A stretch of DNA of 64,000 nt from Pseudomonas asuensis (GTDB lineage Bacteria; Pseudomonadota; Gammaproteobacteria; Pseudomonadales; Pseudomonadaceae), in the NCBI RefSeq assembly GCF_014646755.1, contig NZ_BMNW01000005.1, forward strand, positions 186,001-250,000, read 5' to 3'. Within the stretch, counting starts at the first letter, position 1. Each line of letters opens with the position of its first letter. Of this stretch, positions 19,190 to 27,652 are shown one piece after another. A model generated the notes under the pieces. That model was given only the letters and a program-made list of their open reading frames with translations, was not told the origin of the DNA and did not search any database. A program made the position numbers and the translations under genes.

Positions 19190-20593
19190 TCAAACCTCTA
19201 CACCGGGTAATACCTTGCCTGGATTAAGAATCCCCTGGGGGTCCAGCGCCATTTTCAGGGTGCGCATGGTGTTCACCGCGGCACCATGCTCAAGCTCCAT
19301 GAATTTGATCTTGCCTGATCCCACGCCATGCTCACCCGTGGCCGTTCCATCCAGGGCAATGGCACGATGCACCAGCCGCTCATTAAGCGCTTCGGCTTCT
19401 GCCAACTCGGATTCGCTAGAAGGGTCAACCACCAGCCCCAGGTGGAAATTACCGTCCCCCACATGCCCGACCATGGCAATGAAGAACGAGGCGGCCTGCA
19501 CGTCTTTTTCGGTTTCGGTGATACAGGGGGTCAACTGCGAGATAGGGACGCATACGTCGGTACTCCATACCCGCCCGTTCGGACGCATGGCCTGCATGGC
19601 GTAGTGCACGTTGTGACGGGCCTTCCAAAGCGTATTACGTGCGTCGGCATCCGCTGCGGCGACAAAACTTAGCGCACCGTTGCCTTCGGTGATCGACTGG
19701 GTGAGCTCTACCTGCTCGGCGACACCCGCGGGTGAGCCGTGGAATTCAAAGAACAAGGTAGGCCGTTCATCCAGCTCCATCTTCGAATAACGGTTCACTG
19801 CCATGATGGTTCGCGCATCAAGTAGCTCGACCCGTGCAACCGGGATACCGTATTGAATGATCGTCACTACCGAGGTCACGGCGCTTTCCACATCGGGAAA
19901 CGTGCACACCGCAGCAGAAGTGGTTTCAGGAATGCCGTACAGCCGCAAGGTCACTTCAGTAATGATACCCAGCGTTCCTTCCGAGCCTACAAACAGGCGA
20001 GTCAGGTCATAACCCGCCGAGGACTTGCGGGCGCGGTTGGCCGTCTTGATGATCTGGCCATCAGCCAACACTACGGTCAGTGACAGGACGTTCTCGCGCA
20101 TAGTCCCGTAACGCACTGCATTGGTTCCGGAAGCACGCGTTGCCGCCATACCACCCAGGGTGCTCTCTCCGCCCGGGTCGATGGGGAAAAACAACCCCGT
20201 TGTGCGCAGCTCGGTGTTGAGCTGCTGGCGTGTCACTCCGGCCTCCACTGTAACGTCCAGGTCCCCTGGGCGCACCGCCAGGATACGTTGCATCCGGCTG
20301 AGGTCGATACAAATACCGCCCTTGAGTGCACAGACATGCCCTTCCAATGACGTGCCACCGCCAAAAGGAATGACCGGAATACCGTATTTGGCGCAGACCT
20401 TAACTATCCGGGAGACCTCTTCTGTGCTGTACACATAGCACACGGCATCAGGCATCCGGGTCGCATGATAGGACTCACCATGACCATGCTGCTCCCGCTC
20501 CGCAAGGCTGGTTACGATCCGTTCGTCAAGAAACGCCTGTATCTCTTCGATGGCCGTAGAGAGTGGCGAGAGAAAAGGATGCTGCGCATTCAT
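19190..20593 (-). CDS. FAD-linked D-lactate dehydrogenase-like oxidoreductase
   Basis: A 467-residue flavoprotein of the GlcD/LDHD type. The N-terminal half is a PCMH FAD-binding domain with IPVIPFGGGTSLEGHVCALKG-type pyrophosphate loop and the PGGESTLGGMAATRASGTNAVRYG segment; the C-terminal half is the FAD-oxidase domain ending TGEHGVGSGKIKFMELEHG, which carries conserved active-site residues. Closest resemblance is to mitochondrial-type D-lactate dehydrogenase (cytochrome) and, less closely, glycolate oxidase subunit GlcD; without glcEF neighbours the former is preferred. It probably oxidises a D-2-hydroxy acid and passes electrons to the respiratory chain. Confidence 0.85.
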   Translation of the reverse strand: MNAQHPFLSPLSTAIEEIQAFLDERIVTSLAEREQHGHGESYHATRMPDAVCYVYSTEEVSRIVKVCAKYGIPVIPFGGGTSLEGHVCALKGGICIDLSRMQRILAVRPGDLDVTVEAGVTRQQLNTELRTTGLFFPIDPGGESTLGGMAATRASGTNAVRYGTMRENVLSLTVVLADGQIIKTANRARKSSAGYDLTRLFVGSEGTLGIITEVTLRLYGIPETTSAAVCTFPDVESAVTSVVTIIQYGIPVARVELLDARTIMAVNRYSKMELDERPTLFFEFHGSPAGVAEQVELTQSITEGNGALSFVAAADADARNTLWKARHNVHYAMQAMRPNGRVWSTDVCVPISQLTPCITETEKDVQAASFFIAMVGHVGDGNFHLGLVVDPSSESELAEAEALNERLVHRAIALDGTATGEHGVGSGKIKFMELEHGAAVNTMRTLKMALDPQGILNPGKVLPGVEV

Positions 20594-20729
20594 AGACCTT
20601 TCACCTTGTTCTTGTTGTGTGAAACTGATGCTCTAAGCTTAGCCACTTCCTGCTGGCTCACGATTCAATCCATTGAACGTTTTTCAATGGTATATAGATA
20701 GCCTGGAAACATTTCCTGAAGGATCAGCT

Positions 20730-21365
20730 ATGCCAGAGACCACGCACCTGCTTGCCTTTGCAGCCATCACCCTGGGTATGGCGCTTACGCCCGGCCCAAA
20801 TATGGTTTACCTGATTTCCCGCTCTATCTGCCAGGGCCGTAAGGCTGGGATGATATCCCTCGGCGGTGTGGCACTGGGTTTTGCGTTTTATATGGTCTGC
20901 GCCGCCCTTGGCATCACTGCCCTGCTGATGGCTGTGCCTTTCGCTTATGATGCGCTGCGAATTGGGGGTGCGCTGTACCTGTTATATCTGGCGTGGCAGG
21001 CAGTCAAACCTGGTGGCAGTTCACCCTTCCAGGTCAGGGACTTGCCTAAGGACAACCCACGTAAGCTCTTTGCCATGGGTTTTGTGACCAACCTGCTCAA
21101 CCCTAAGATCGCCGTGATCTATCTGTCCCTGCTGCCGCAATTCATCTCGCCTGCACAAGGCAGCGTGTTGATGCAGTCGCTTACGCTGGGGACAACTCAG
21201 ATCCTGATCAGTGTCACCGTGAACGGGCTGATCGCCTTTACTGCCGGCTCTATTGCAGCCTTTCTGGCCGGGCGGCCGCTATGGCTGTTAGTGCAGCGGT
21301 GGCTGATGGGAACGGTACTGGCGGGGCTGGCGCTAAAGATGGCGACTGAAAATCGACCTGCCTGA
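20730..21365 (+). CDS. LysE/RhtB-family amino-acid exporter
   Basis: A 211-residue inner-membrane protein. The start at 20730 follows GAAGGA; a longer frame from 20673 has no such site. The family signature appears early: ITLGMALTPGPNMVYLISRS, with the TPGPN motif at about 19-23, followed by five to six hydrophobic segments and the central GFVTNLLNPKIAVIYLSLLP motif. RhtB-type proteins export amino acids or their derivatives; the substrate cannot be predicted. It is divergent from the flavoprotein gene, the two sharing a 136-bp promoter region. Confidence 0.9.
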   Translation: MPETTHLLAFAAITLGMALTPGPNMVYLISRSICQGRKAGMISLGGVALGFAFYMVCAALGITALLMAVPFAYDALRIGGALYLLYLAWQAVKPGGSSPFQVRDLPKDNPRKLFAMGFVTNLLNPKIAVIYLSLLPQFISPAQGSVLMQSLTLGTTQILISVTVNGLIAFTAGSIAAFLAGRPLWLLVQRWLMGTVLAGLALKMATENRPA

Positions 21366-21373
21366 GCCCAACA

Positions 21374-21402
21374 TAGGCCTGGCCTGTCCGGGAGCAGGCC
21401 TA
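21374..21402. terminator. Hairpin between convergent genes
   Basis: An 8-bp inverted repeat (TAGGCCTG / CAGGCCTA) overlaps the stop codon of the histidine kinase gene and follows the LysE gene. It has no clear T-tract. Confidence 0.45.
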
Positions 21403-22962
21403 GGCAGACGCCATAGCCCTTCGCGGGAATATGGCGGTAAAGGTCGTTCCCTTTCCAGCAGATGAGGTGACGTGAATATCGCCCTCGTGGGCCCGTATGA
21501 TTTCACGCACGATGAACAGACCAAGCCCTACACTACGCGCCTTGTTGTTGCCGCTGCCACCCCTAGTCATGGGCTCGAACAAATCAGGCAGAACGTCCTC
21601 TGGAATGGGCGTCCCATGATTATGAACCGAGATCCAGAAGGTATCCTCTTCGATGCCGGACCGTACGGTAACCGTACGGTCTATGGCACCATAGGCCATG
21701 GCATTGGAGACCAGATTACCAATAACCTGAGTGATGCGATCAGCGTCGCCCATGCAGACACCCTCTCCGCACGCACTATGCTCCATTGCTCGATCAGGAA
21801 ACGCCAGGGTCAGCTCGGTAACGCTGGCGGATACCAGCTCATGCAGTTGGATAGGCTCATGGGATAATGTAATCCCCTGCCCCACCCGAGCAACGGTAAA
21901 GTCGAGCAGGTCAGCAATCAGCCGCTGCGCCCGGTCCGTAGAATGCGTGAGATGACTTAGCACCTGCGCCTGAACAGGCGTGACCTCGCCTCGTTCCAGC
22001 AGATGAATCCCCATTCGGATGGCTGATAACGGGTTACGCAGGTCATGGCTGACGATCCCCACCATCTGTTCGGCAAACAAGGCACGATCCTCTGCCTCGG
22101 CCCGCTGCTGGCTCAGCTCGGTAATGTCCTGCAGAATGCCTACGAACTGATGCAGCGAGCCATCTGCCTTGAACAGCCCCCTCCCTGAAGAGCTGACTGT
22201 TCGCTGGATACCATCCACGCCATTGAGCCGGTAAACACAGCGATAGGCCTCACCATAGGTGTTTAAGGCCTGTGAAAAGGCCAACTGCTCCCGTTCACGA
22301 TCCCCTGGTTCAATGAATGAGGCATATTGCTGATCAGTAATAGTCTGTGGCGCATCGAACCCCAGCAGACTGGCAACCCCCTCTTCATAACGGCGCTCAG
22401 CCGTTTCGGGGTCAACGTCCCAGACCAGTAGTTGGGCGGACTCAAGCGCCAGCCTAAGTTTGGCCTGAGCCACTTCAAGCGCCTGCTGCGCCTCACGCTG
22501 CTTGATCAGTAGCTCTTCGGCCCGCTGTCGCGCCAGGACATGCTCACGCTCGTACTTATGACGATCCTCGGCCACAAAAACAGCTAATTCATGAAAAACC
22601 CCAGCAGGGTATTCGTGACGAACGGCATTGAGAATGATCGGGATCGTATGTCCCGCCTGGTGAACCAGATCAAGTTTTACCTCGGCCACGGAACCCTGGA
22701 TCTGCAACAGTGGTGCCCAGTGCGTCTGGTGGAAAATACGCCCGCCCATCGTCAGCAGATCTTGTATCCGCCGTAAACCGACCAATTCAGAGGCGCAATA
22801 GCCCATCCACCGACAAAACGTTTTATTCACACGGCGAATGACACCGTCCCGGCTGGTTACCAGAAGCCCACAGGCCGCCTCGTCAAAAAGCATTTCAGCA
22901 TCCGGCAAGCCGGTGTTGTCAGACGACACAGGCATCACAACATAGCGTGCCGAGGAAGGCAT
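21400..22962 (-). CDS. PAS-domain sensor histidine kinase paired with RsbQ-like hydrolase
   Basis: A 520-residue soluble kinase with no membrane span. Order: PAS domain ~20-130 (LFDEAACGLLVTSRDGVIRR; MGYCASELVG), a charged coiled coil ~135-175, a second PAS/PAC domain ~175-285 ending VGILQDITE, HisKA with His306 in GIVSHDLRNPLSAI, and HATPase_c with an N-box (VIGNLVSNAMAYG) and GLGLFIVREIIRAHEG. The start overlaps the 3' end of the hydrolase gene by 44 bp (17 bp if ATG 22935 is used) and has no ribosome-binding site, so it is probably coupled to it. No response regulator is adjacent. The hydrolase likely supplies the signal to the first PAS domain. Confidence 0.88.
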   Translation of the reverse strand: MPSSARYVVMPVSSDNTGLPDAEMLFDEAACGLLVTSRDGVIRRVNKTFCRWMGYCASELVGLRRIQDLLTMGGRIFHQTHWAPLLQIQGSVAEVKLDLVHQAGHTIPIILNAVRHEYPAGVFHELAVFVAEDRHKYEREHVLARQRAEELLIKQREAQQALEVAQAKLRLALESAQLLVWDVDPETAERRYEEGVASLLGFDAPQTITDQQYASFIEPGDREREQLAFSQALNTYGEAYRCVYRLNGVDGIQRTVSSSGRGLFKADGSLHQFVGILQDITELSQQRAEAEDRALFAEQMVGIVSHDLRNPLSAIRMGIHLLERGEVTPVQAQVLSHLTHSTDRAQRLIADLLDFTVARVGQGITLSHEPIQLHELVSASVTELTLAFPDRAMEHSACGEGVCMGDADRITQVIGNLVSNAMAYGAIDRTVTVRSGIEEDTFWISVHNHGTPIPEDVLPDLFEPMTRGGSGNNKARSVGLGLFIVREIIRAHEGDIHVTSSAGKGTTFTAIFPRRAMASA

Positions 22963-23737
22963 TCATGGCATTGATACTCGCATCCGGCTCGCTCAGGTGC
23001 GGACAATGCCCGACATTATCAATGACCTGCAGGACGCTGTTTGGTAGCGTCCGATGCATATATTCGCCCACCTGAACCGGTGCGATCAGATCATCGCTGC
23101 ATTGAAGGATCAACGTGTCGGTTTGAAGCTTGGCAAGGTCTGCCCGGTTATCCGAAGTAAACGTGACACGGGCAAACTGCTTGGCAATCTCTGGATCGGT
23201 GCGGCAGAAACTATTAGTCAGTTCAGTACCCAACTCCGGCTGGCCCGGCGCACCCATAATGGCAGGCGCCATCGTGCTCGACCATCCTAGGTAGTTGCTT
23301 TCCAGGGTTTCCAGCAATGACTCGATATCACTGCGGCTAAAACCGCCGAAATACCCGGTATCGTTGATGTAACAAGGCGACGGACCGATCATGATATGGG
23401 CAGCAAAGCGATCTGGAGCAGCGATATCCGCCAACATGCCAATCATTGCGCTGACTGAGTGGCCCACAAAGATCACAGGTCCCTCGGCAAACTCATCGAT
23501 GATCTCAAGCACATCGTCGGCATAGCCCTTCAGGGCGTTGTATTTTTCCCAATCATAAGCGGCAAGATCGGATAGGCCGCTGCCAACAAGGTCATACAAT
23601 ACCGTCCGGTATCGCTTGGCAAATACAGGAGCGAGAAAACGCCACATGCTCTGATCACAGCCAAATCCATGGGAAAAAACCATGGTAGCTGGCCCGCTAC
23701 CCGTGACGTGAACGTTGTTGCGCGTCTGAACATTCAT
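22919..23737 (-). CDS. RsbQ-like alpha/beta hydrolase
   Basis: A 272-residue cytoplasmic hydrolase of the RsbQ/KAI2/D14 group. The ATG at 23737 is chosen because GGGAG lies 8 nt upstream; the TTG at 23752 has no better support. Catalytic residues: Ser94 in VGHSVSAM, Asp215 or Asp216 in LQCSDDLIAP, His244 in VGHCPHLS. The segments FSHGFGCDQSMWRFLAP, YDLVGSGLSDLAAYD and MIGPSPCYINDTGYFGGF follow B. subtilis RsbQ closely. In B. subtilis RsbQ is needed for the PAS-phosphatase RsbP to respond to energy stress. Here the overlapping downstream gene is a PAS kinase, suggesting the same hydrolase-PAS logic with a different output. Confidence 0.88.
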   Translation of the reverse strand: MNVQTRNNVHVTGSGPATMVFSHGFGCDQSMWRFLAPVFAKRYRTVLYDLVGSGLSDLAAYDWEKYNALKGYADDVLEIIDEFAEGPVIFVGHSVSAMIGMLADIAAPDRFAAHIMIGPSPCYINDTGYFGGFSRSDIESLLETLESNYLGWSSTMAPAIMGAPGQPELGTELTNSFCRTDPEIAKQFARVTFTSDNRADLAKLQTDTLILQCSDDLIAPVQVGEYMHRTLPNSVLQVIDNVGHCPHLSEPDASINAMNAFLGTLCCDACVV

Positions 23738-23912
23738 GCCTTCAGCTCCCAAAAGATGGCGGCGCAGGATTGTTTCACAAGCAAACCCCTACGTCAGCTG
23801 GGATAACCATCGTCTTTTAGTTTTCTGAAGGTGCTTGCAGAGAGAAGATGCAGTACCAAGGCAGGCGGGAACCAGAGCAGGTACCCTAGGGCAGGCGGGA
23901 TAATGCACAAAT

Positions 23913-23943
23913 GGTACGCCCTACCCAAAAGGCAGGACGTACC
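23913..23943 (-). terminator. Hairpin after adhP
   Basis: GGTACG / CGTACC forms the base of a stem extended by CCT/AGG across a mismatch. It lies 10 bp past the adhP stop codon; a short TTT follows on the minus strand. Confidence 0.5.
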
Positions 23944-23952
23944 GCAGCAAGG

Positions 23953-24984
23953 TCAGGACAGGCTCATATCGATCACAATACGTCCTTCGATCTTGCCCTC
24001 GTGCATCCGGGCAAAGATGTTATTGATATTTTCGAGAGGTTCAGCCGCAACGGTTGCCTTGACCTTGCCCTCACCAGCAAACTCCAGGGCTTCCTGCAGA
24101 TCCAGCCGTGTTCCTACGATAGAGCCACGAACGGTGGTGCCATTAAGCACCATGTCAAAAATCGACAGAGGGAATTCGCCTGGCGGGAGACCGTTCAAGG
24201 CAATCGTACCGCCACGCCGAGTCATGCCGATGGCCTGCTCGAAGGCCTTCGGCGAAACAGCCGTAACCAATGCACCGTGGGCCCCACCGATTTCCTTCTT
24301 CAGATAACCGGCCGGATCCAGCTCACGGCAATTAACGGTCACCTCAGCCCCAAGTCGGCGCGCCAGTTCCAGCTTGTTGTCGTCTACATCGACGGCCGCC
24401 ACGTTCATGCCCATGGCCTTGGCATACTGCACTGCCATGTGCCCAAGGCCACCGATTCCAGAGATGACTACCCATTGGCCGGGCTTGGTCTCGGTCATCT
24501 TCAGGCCTTTATAAACGGTCACACCAGCGCACAGCACTGGCGCGATCTCGATAAAGCTCACGTTATCCGGCAACCGCCCTACGTAGCCTGCATCAGCCAG
24601 GGCATACTCGGCAAAGCCGCCATTGACCGAATAGCCGGTGTTCTTCTGCTCCTCGCACAGGGTCTCCCAGCCACCCAGGCAGTGTTCGCAATGGCCGCAG
24701 GTTGAATACAGCCATGGAATACCGACCCGGTCGCCCTCCTTCACATGGGTGACTCCGGCACCTACCCCCACCACATACCCAACCCCCTCATGCCCTGGGA
24801 TAAAGGGAGGATTGGGTTTGACGGGCCAGTCCCCTTCTGCGGCATGCAGATCGGTATGGCACACACCGGAAGCTTCGATCTTTACCAGGACCTGCCCTGC
24901 CCCTGGCGTGGGGACATTTACCTCCTCGATTTCCAGCGGTTTACCAAACTCACGAACGACGGCAGCTTTCATTGTTTTAGGCAT
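23953..24984 (-). CDS. adhP: Zinc-dependent alcohol dehydrogenase
   Basis: A 343-residue medium-chain dehydrogenase. GAGGGA lies 7 nt before ATG 24984, which gives the standard AdhP N-terminus [19 protein letters not shown]. Catalytic-zinc ligands appear in [14 protein letters not shown] and the GHEG segment; the structural-zinc cysteines are in [17 protein letters not shown]; the NAD site is [17 protein letters not shown]. AdhP proteins oxidise ethanol and other short primary alcohols to aldehydes. It follows the aldehyde dehydrogenase gene in the same direction, giving a two-step alcohol-to-acid pathway. Confidence 0.93.
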   Translation of the reverse strand: MPKTMKAAVVREFGKPLEIEEVNVPTPGAGQVLVKIEASGVCHTDLHAAEGDWPVKPNPPFIPGHEGVGYVVGVGAGVTHVKEGDRVGIPWLYSTCGHCEHCLGGWETLCEEQKNTGYSVNGGFAEYALADAGYVGRLPDNVSFIEIAPVLCAGVTVYKGLKMTETKPGQWVVISGIGGLGHMAVQYAKAMGMNVAAVDVDDNKLELARRLGAEVTVNCRELDPAGYLKKEIGGAHGALVTAVSPKAFEQAIGMTRRGGTIALNGLPPGEFPLSIFDMVLNGTTVRGSIVGTRLDLQEALEFAGEGKVKATVAAEPLENINNIFARMHEGKIEGRIVIDMSLS

Positions 24985-25190
24985 GACGTGATCCCTCATG
25001 GATACATGACGTATGGAGTCGTGCTGGCAAAGGTCAGGTCAAACGCTTCCGGCGCTCCATACCATTAGCCTGGAGCAAATAGCGCTGCGGAATCATGATC
25101 TGGCTCAAGAGAAGCTCAGATCGAATCCTCATAGGAGGTAAGCGGTAGCCAGAGAGGGCCAGTGATCACTCACCAGCCCTCATGACAGGC

Positions 25191-26711
25191 TTAGAAGAAA
25201 CCCAACGGATTGGTGTCGTAGCTGATCAGCAGGTTCTTGGTCTGCTGATAGTGATCCAGCATCATCTTGTGGGTCTCGCGACCGATGCCGGACTTCTTGT
25301 AGCCACCGAATGCCGCATGGGCGGGATAGAGGTGATAGCAGTTGGTCCACACACGCCCGGCCTTGATACCACGGCCCATGCGATAGGCGCGGTTGATGTC
25401 CCGTGTCCAGACACCCGCGCCCAGGCCAAATTCGGTATCGTTGGCAATGGCGAGCGCTTCGGCTTCATCCTTGAACGTAGTAACACCAATGACCGGTCCG
25501 AAAATCTCCTCCTGGAACACTCGCATCTTGTTGTGTCCCTTGAGCAGAGTCGGCTGGATGTAATACCCGTTGGCAAGATCACCCTGCAGGGTTTCCACGG
25601 CGCCGCCAGCCAGAAACTCAGCCCCCTCACTGCGGGCAATTTCCAGATACGAGACAATCTTTTCAAACTGCTGTTGAGACGCCTGTGCACCTACCATGGT
25701 GTCTGTATCCAACGGATCGCCACGCTTGATTTGTGCCACTTTTTTCATGACTTCCACCATGAACGGCTCGTAGATTGATTCCTGCACCAAGGCACGGGAC
25801 GGGCACGTACACACCTCCCCTTGGTTGAAGAAACCCAGCACCAGCCCTTCAGCTGCTTTCTCGATAAAGCTCTGCTCCGCGCCCATGATGTCGTCGAAAT
25901 AGATGTTAGGTGACTTGCCACCCAGCTCGACAGTGCTTGGAATGATATTGGCCGCCGCGCACTTGAGGATATGCGAGCCTACCGGCGTCGAACCGGTAAA
26001 GGCGATCTTGGCGATACGTGTGCTGGTGGCCAGCGCCTCACCTGCCTCCTTGCCGTACCCTTGTACGATATTGATCACGCCGGGCGGCAGCAGATCGCCG
26101 ATCATCTCGACAAAGAGCGTAATGGAGAGCGGCGTCTGCTCGGCCGGCTTCAGGACCACGCAGTTGCCTGCTGCAAGTGCAGGTGCCAGCTTCCAGGCGG
26201 CCATCAGCAACGGGAAGTTCCAGGGGATAATCTGGCCGACTACGCCCAGCGGCTCATGGAAATGATAGGCCGCCGTATGCTGATCGATCTCAGCGGCGGT
26301 ACCTTCCTGTGCTCGAATGCAGCCTGCAAAGTAACGGAAATGATCAGCGGCCAGCGGCACGTCGGCATTGAGGGTTTCACGCACGGCCTTGCCATTGTCC
26401 CAGGTTTCGGCAATCGCCAGCCTTTCCAGATTCTGCTCGATACGGTCGGCAATCTTGAGCAGCGTCAGCGAGCGCGCCTGAACTGAGGTCCTGCCCCAAG
26501 CCTCTGCTGCGGCATGGGCGGCGTCCAGCGCTTTTTCGATATCCTCGGCAGAAGAGCGAGGGAACTCACCGATTACAGAGCCATTGACCGGTGAGGTGTT
26601 AGTGAAATACTGGCCTTTGACGGGTGGTACAAACTCACCGCCAATATAGTTGCCGTAACGGGATTGCAGAGTGATCAGAGCACCTTGGTTGCCAGGGGCT
26701 GCGTAACGCAT
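25191..26711 (-). CDS. exaC: NAD-dependent aldehyde (acetaldehyde) dehydrogenase
   Basis: A 506-residue cytoplasmic aldehyde dehydrogenase of the ExaC/AldB/AcoD group. The start at 26711 has GGGAG 7 nt upstream and yields [20 protein letters not shown]; the longer frame runs into non-coding DNA. Motifs: [20 protein letters not shown], general base Glu in [12 protein letters not shown], catalytic Cys in [12 protein letters not shown]. In Pseudomonas this type oxidises acetaldehyde from ethanol to acetate. It sits upstream of adhP, 206 bp apart. The gene symbol is by family resemblance. Confidence 0.88.
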   Translation of the reverse strand: MRYAAPGNQGALITLQSRYGNYIGGEFVPPVKGQYFTNTSPVNGSVIGEFPRSSAEDIEKALDAAHAAAEAWGRTSVQARSLTLLKIADRIEQNLERLAIAETWDNGKAVRETLNADVPLAADHFRYFAGCIRAQEGTAAEIDQHTAAYHFHEPLGVVGQIIPWNFPLLMAAWKLAPALAAGNCVVLKPAEQTPLSITLFVEMIGDLLPPGVINIVQGYGKEAGEALATSTRIAKIAFTGSTPVGSHILKCAAANIIPSTVELGGKSPNIYFDDIMGAEQSFIEKAAEGLVLGFFNQGEVCTCPSRALVQESIYEPFMVEVMKKVAQIKRGDPLDTDTMVGAQASQQQFEKIVSYLEIARSEGAEFLAGGAVETLQGDLANGYYIQPTLLKGHNKMRVFQEEIFGPVIGVTTFKDEAEALAIANDTEFGLGAGVWTRDINRAYRMGRGIKAGRVWTNCYHLYPAHAAFGGYKKSGIGRETHKMMLDHYQQTKNLLISYDTNPLGFF

Positions 26712-27286
26712 GGTGATTCTCCCGATGTTGTGTTTGTTATGAGGGTCGGTAATACGTATGAAATAACAAAGCCTGAGCCAACTGTAGCCAATGTGCGCAG
26801 CAGGTGACTTTGGCTGTCCTGCGCGGGTCGACATGGATCGTTCAGCAGGTCAGTGGCAACACAGGTTTTACCACTTCTGGCACCGTCGACGATATCCATT
26901 TGCATTTGGCTAGCGCCTGATCAAGCATAGGCGCTATTACGCACTTCGCTGAATCATGACAGCTCTTACGTCAGCGCTTGGCCCACATGGGTGGCTTAAA
27001 GATACGCGTGGCTGACGGCAGCTTTCGGGAGCTCCCGATGACCGGCTCAATACGCTGGTGGTGAGCTGACCATGCGTAAACGACACGATAGGCCACCTTG
27101 TTGAACCAGTTGCTTTTGAAAAAGCGCAAGGCAAATCCTGACGCTGCCCATTGAGGCTCGCCAAGCTCTACCTGGGCATCGGTGGTCAGGCAACGTCCGC
27201 TAGCGGCGCAATGTACTGCTAGTTTTGGCAGCCTTTGTGGGATCAGAGTGACCTGTGTGGGTGATGTATCAGTGATATCTTGCCTG
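26712..27286. other. 575-bp stretch upstream of the aldehyde dehydrogenase gene
   Basis: This holds the leftward promoter of the aldehyde dehydrogenase gene; I found no convincing -24/-12 or -35/-10 pair. A minus-strand frame of 107 codons (26971-27294) is open and ends FKPPMWAKR, but it has no ribosome-binding site or recognisable family, so it is not called. A Fis-type HTH remnant follows at 27287. Confidence 0.4.
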
Positions 27287-27517
27287 ATGAACACACCTGC
27301 ATCTGCTGCCCTTTGGGACAGCGTTGAAAAGGCCGCCCTGCTTCAGGTATCTGAACATGGATGTTGGCAGATGACATGCACCGCCGGATGCCTTGGCCTG
27401 AGCCACAACACGCTCTACCGCAAACGAAACAACAGCCGAACGTTGCGCCGTGAGCTGCTCAAGCAGGCCTATCTGGGGCGATGGCCACCGGTCGTGTCAA
27501 CGTCTTTGGGACTGTAA
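27287..27517 (+). pseudogene. Fis-type HTH remnant of a sigma-54 activator (AcoR-like)
   Basis: A 76-codon frame without a ribosome-binding site whose middle reads ALWDSVEKAALLQVSEHGC, then LGLSHNTLYRKRN. This matches the C-terminal Fis-type helix-turn-helix of enhancer-binding proteins, where ...AARxLGISRNTLYRKL is standard. The GGNVS turn before it is degraded (HGCWQMTCTAGC). No AAA+ or sensory domain remains upstream. In pseudomonads an AcoR/EagR-type activator commonly lies beside this aldehyde dehydrogenase, so this is probably the decayed end of that regulator. Confidence 0.55.
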
Positions 27518-27652
27518 GATGCACACGCCAATGCGAAACCCATCGCCAAAAATAGGCACCTTTACGGTACTATCCGCGCTTTCTCGCCTCATCAGAGCAA
27601 CAGGTCTGATGAGGGCTTGCCCAGGCATTGAACACATCAAGTTGCCAAGACC

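Noticed and set aside
26971-27294. A 107-codon minus-strand frame upstream of the aldehyde dehydrogenase gene
   Set aside because: No ribosome-binding site, no recognisable domain, and it overlaps the regulator remnant on the other strand.
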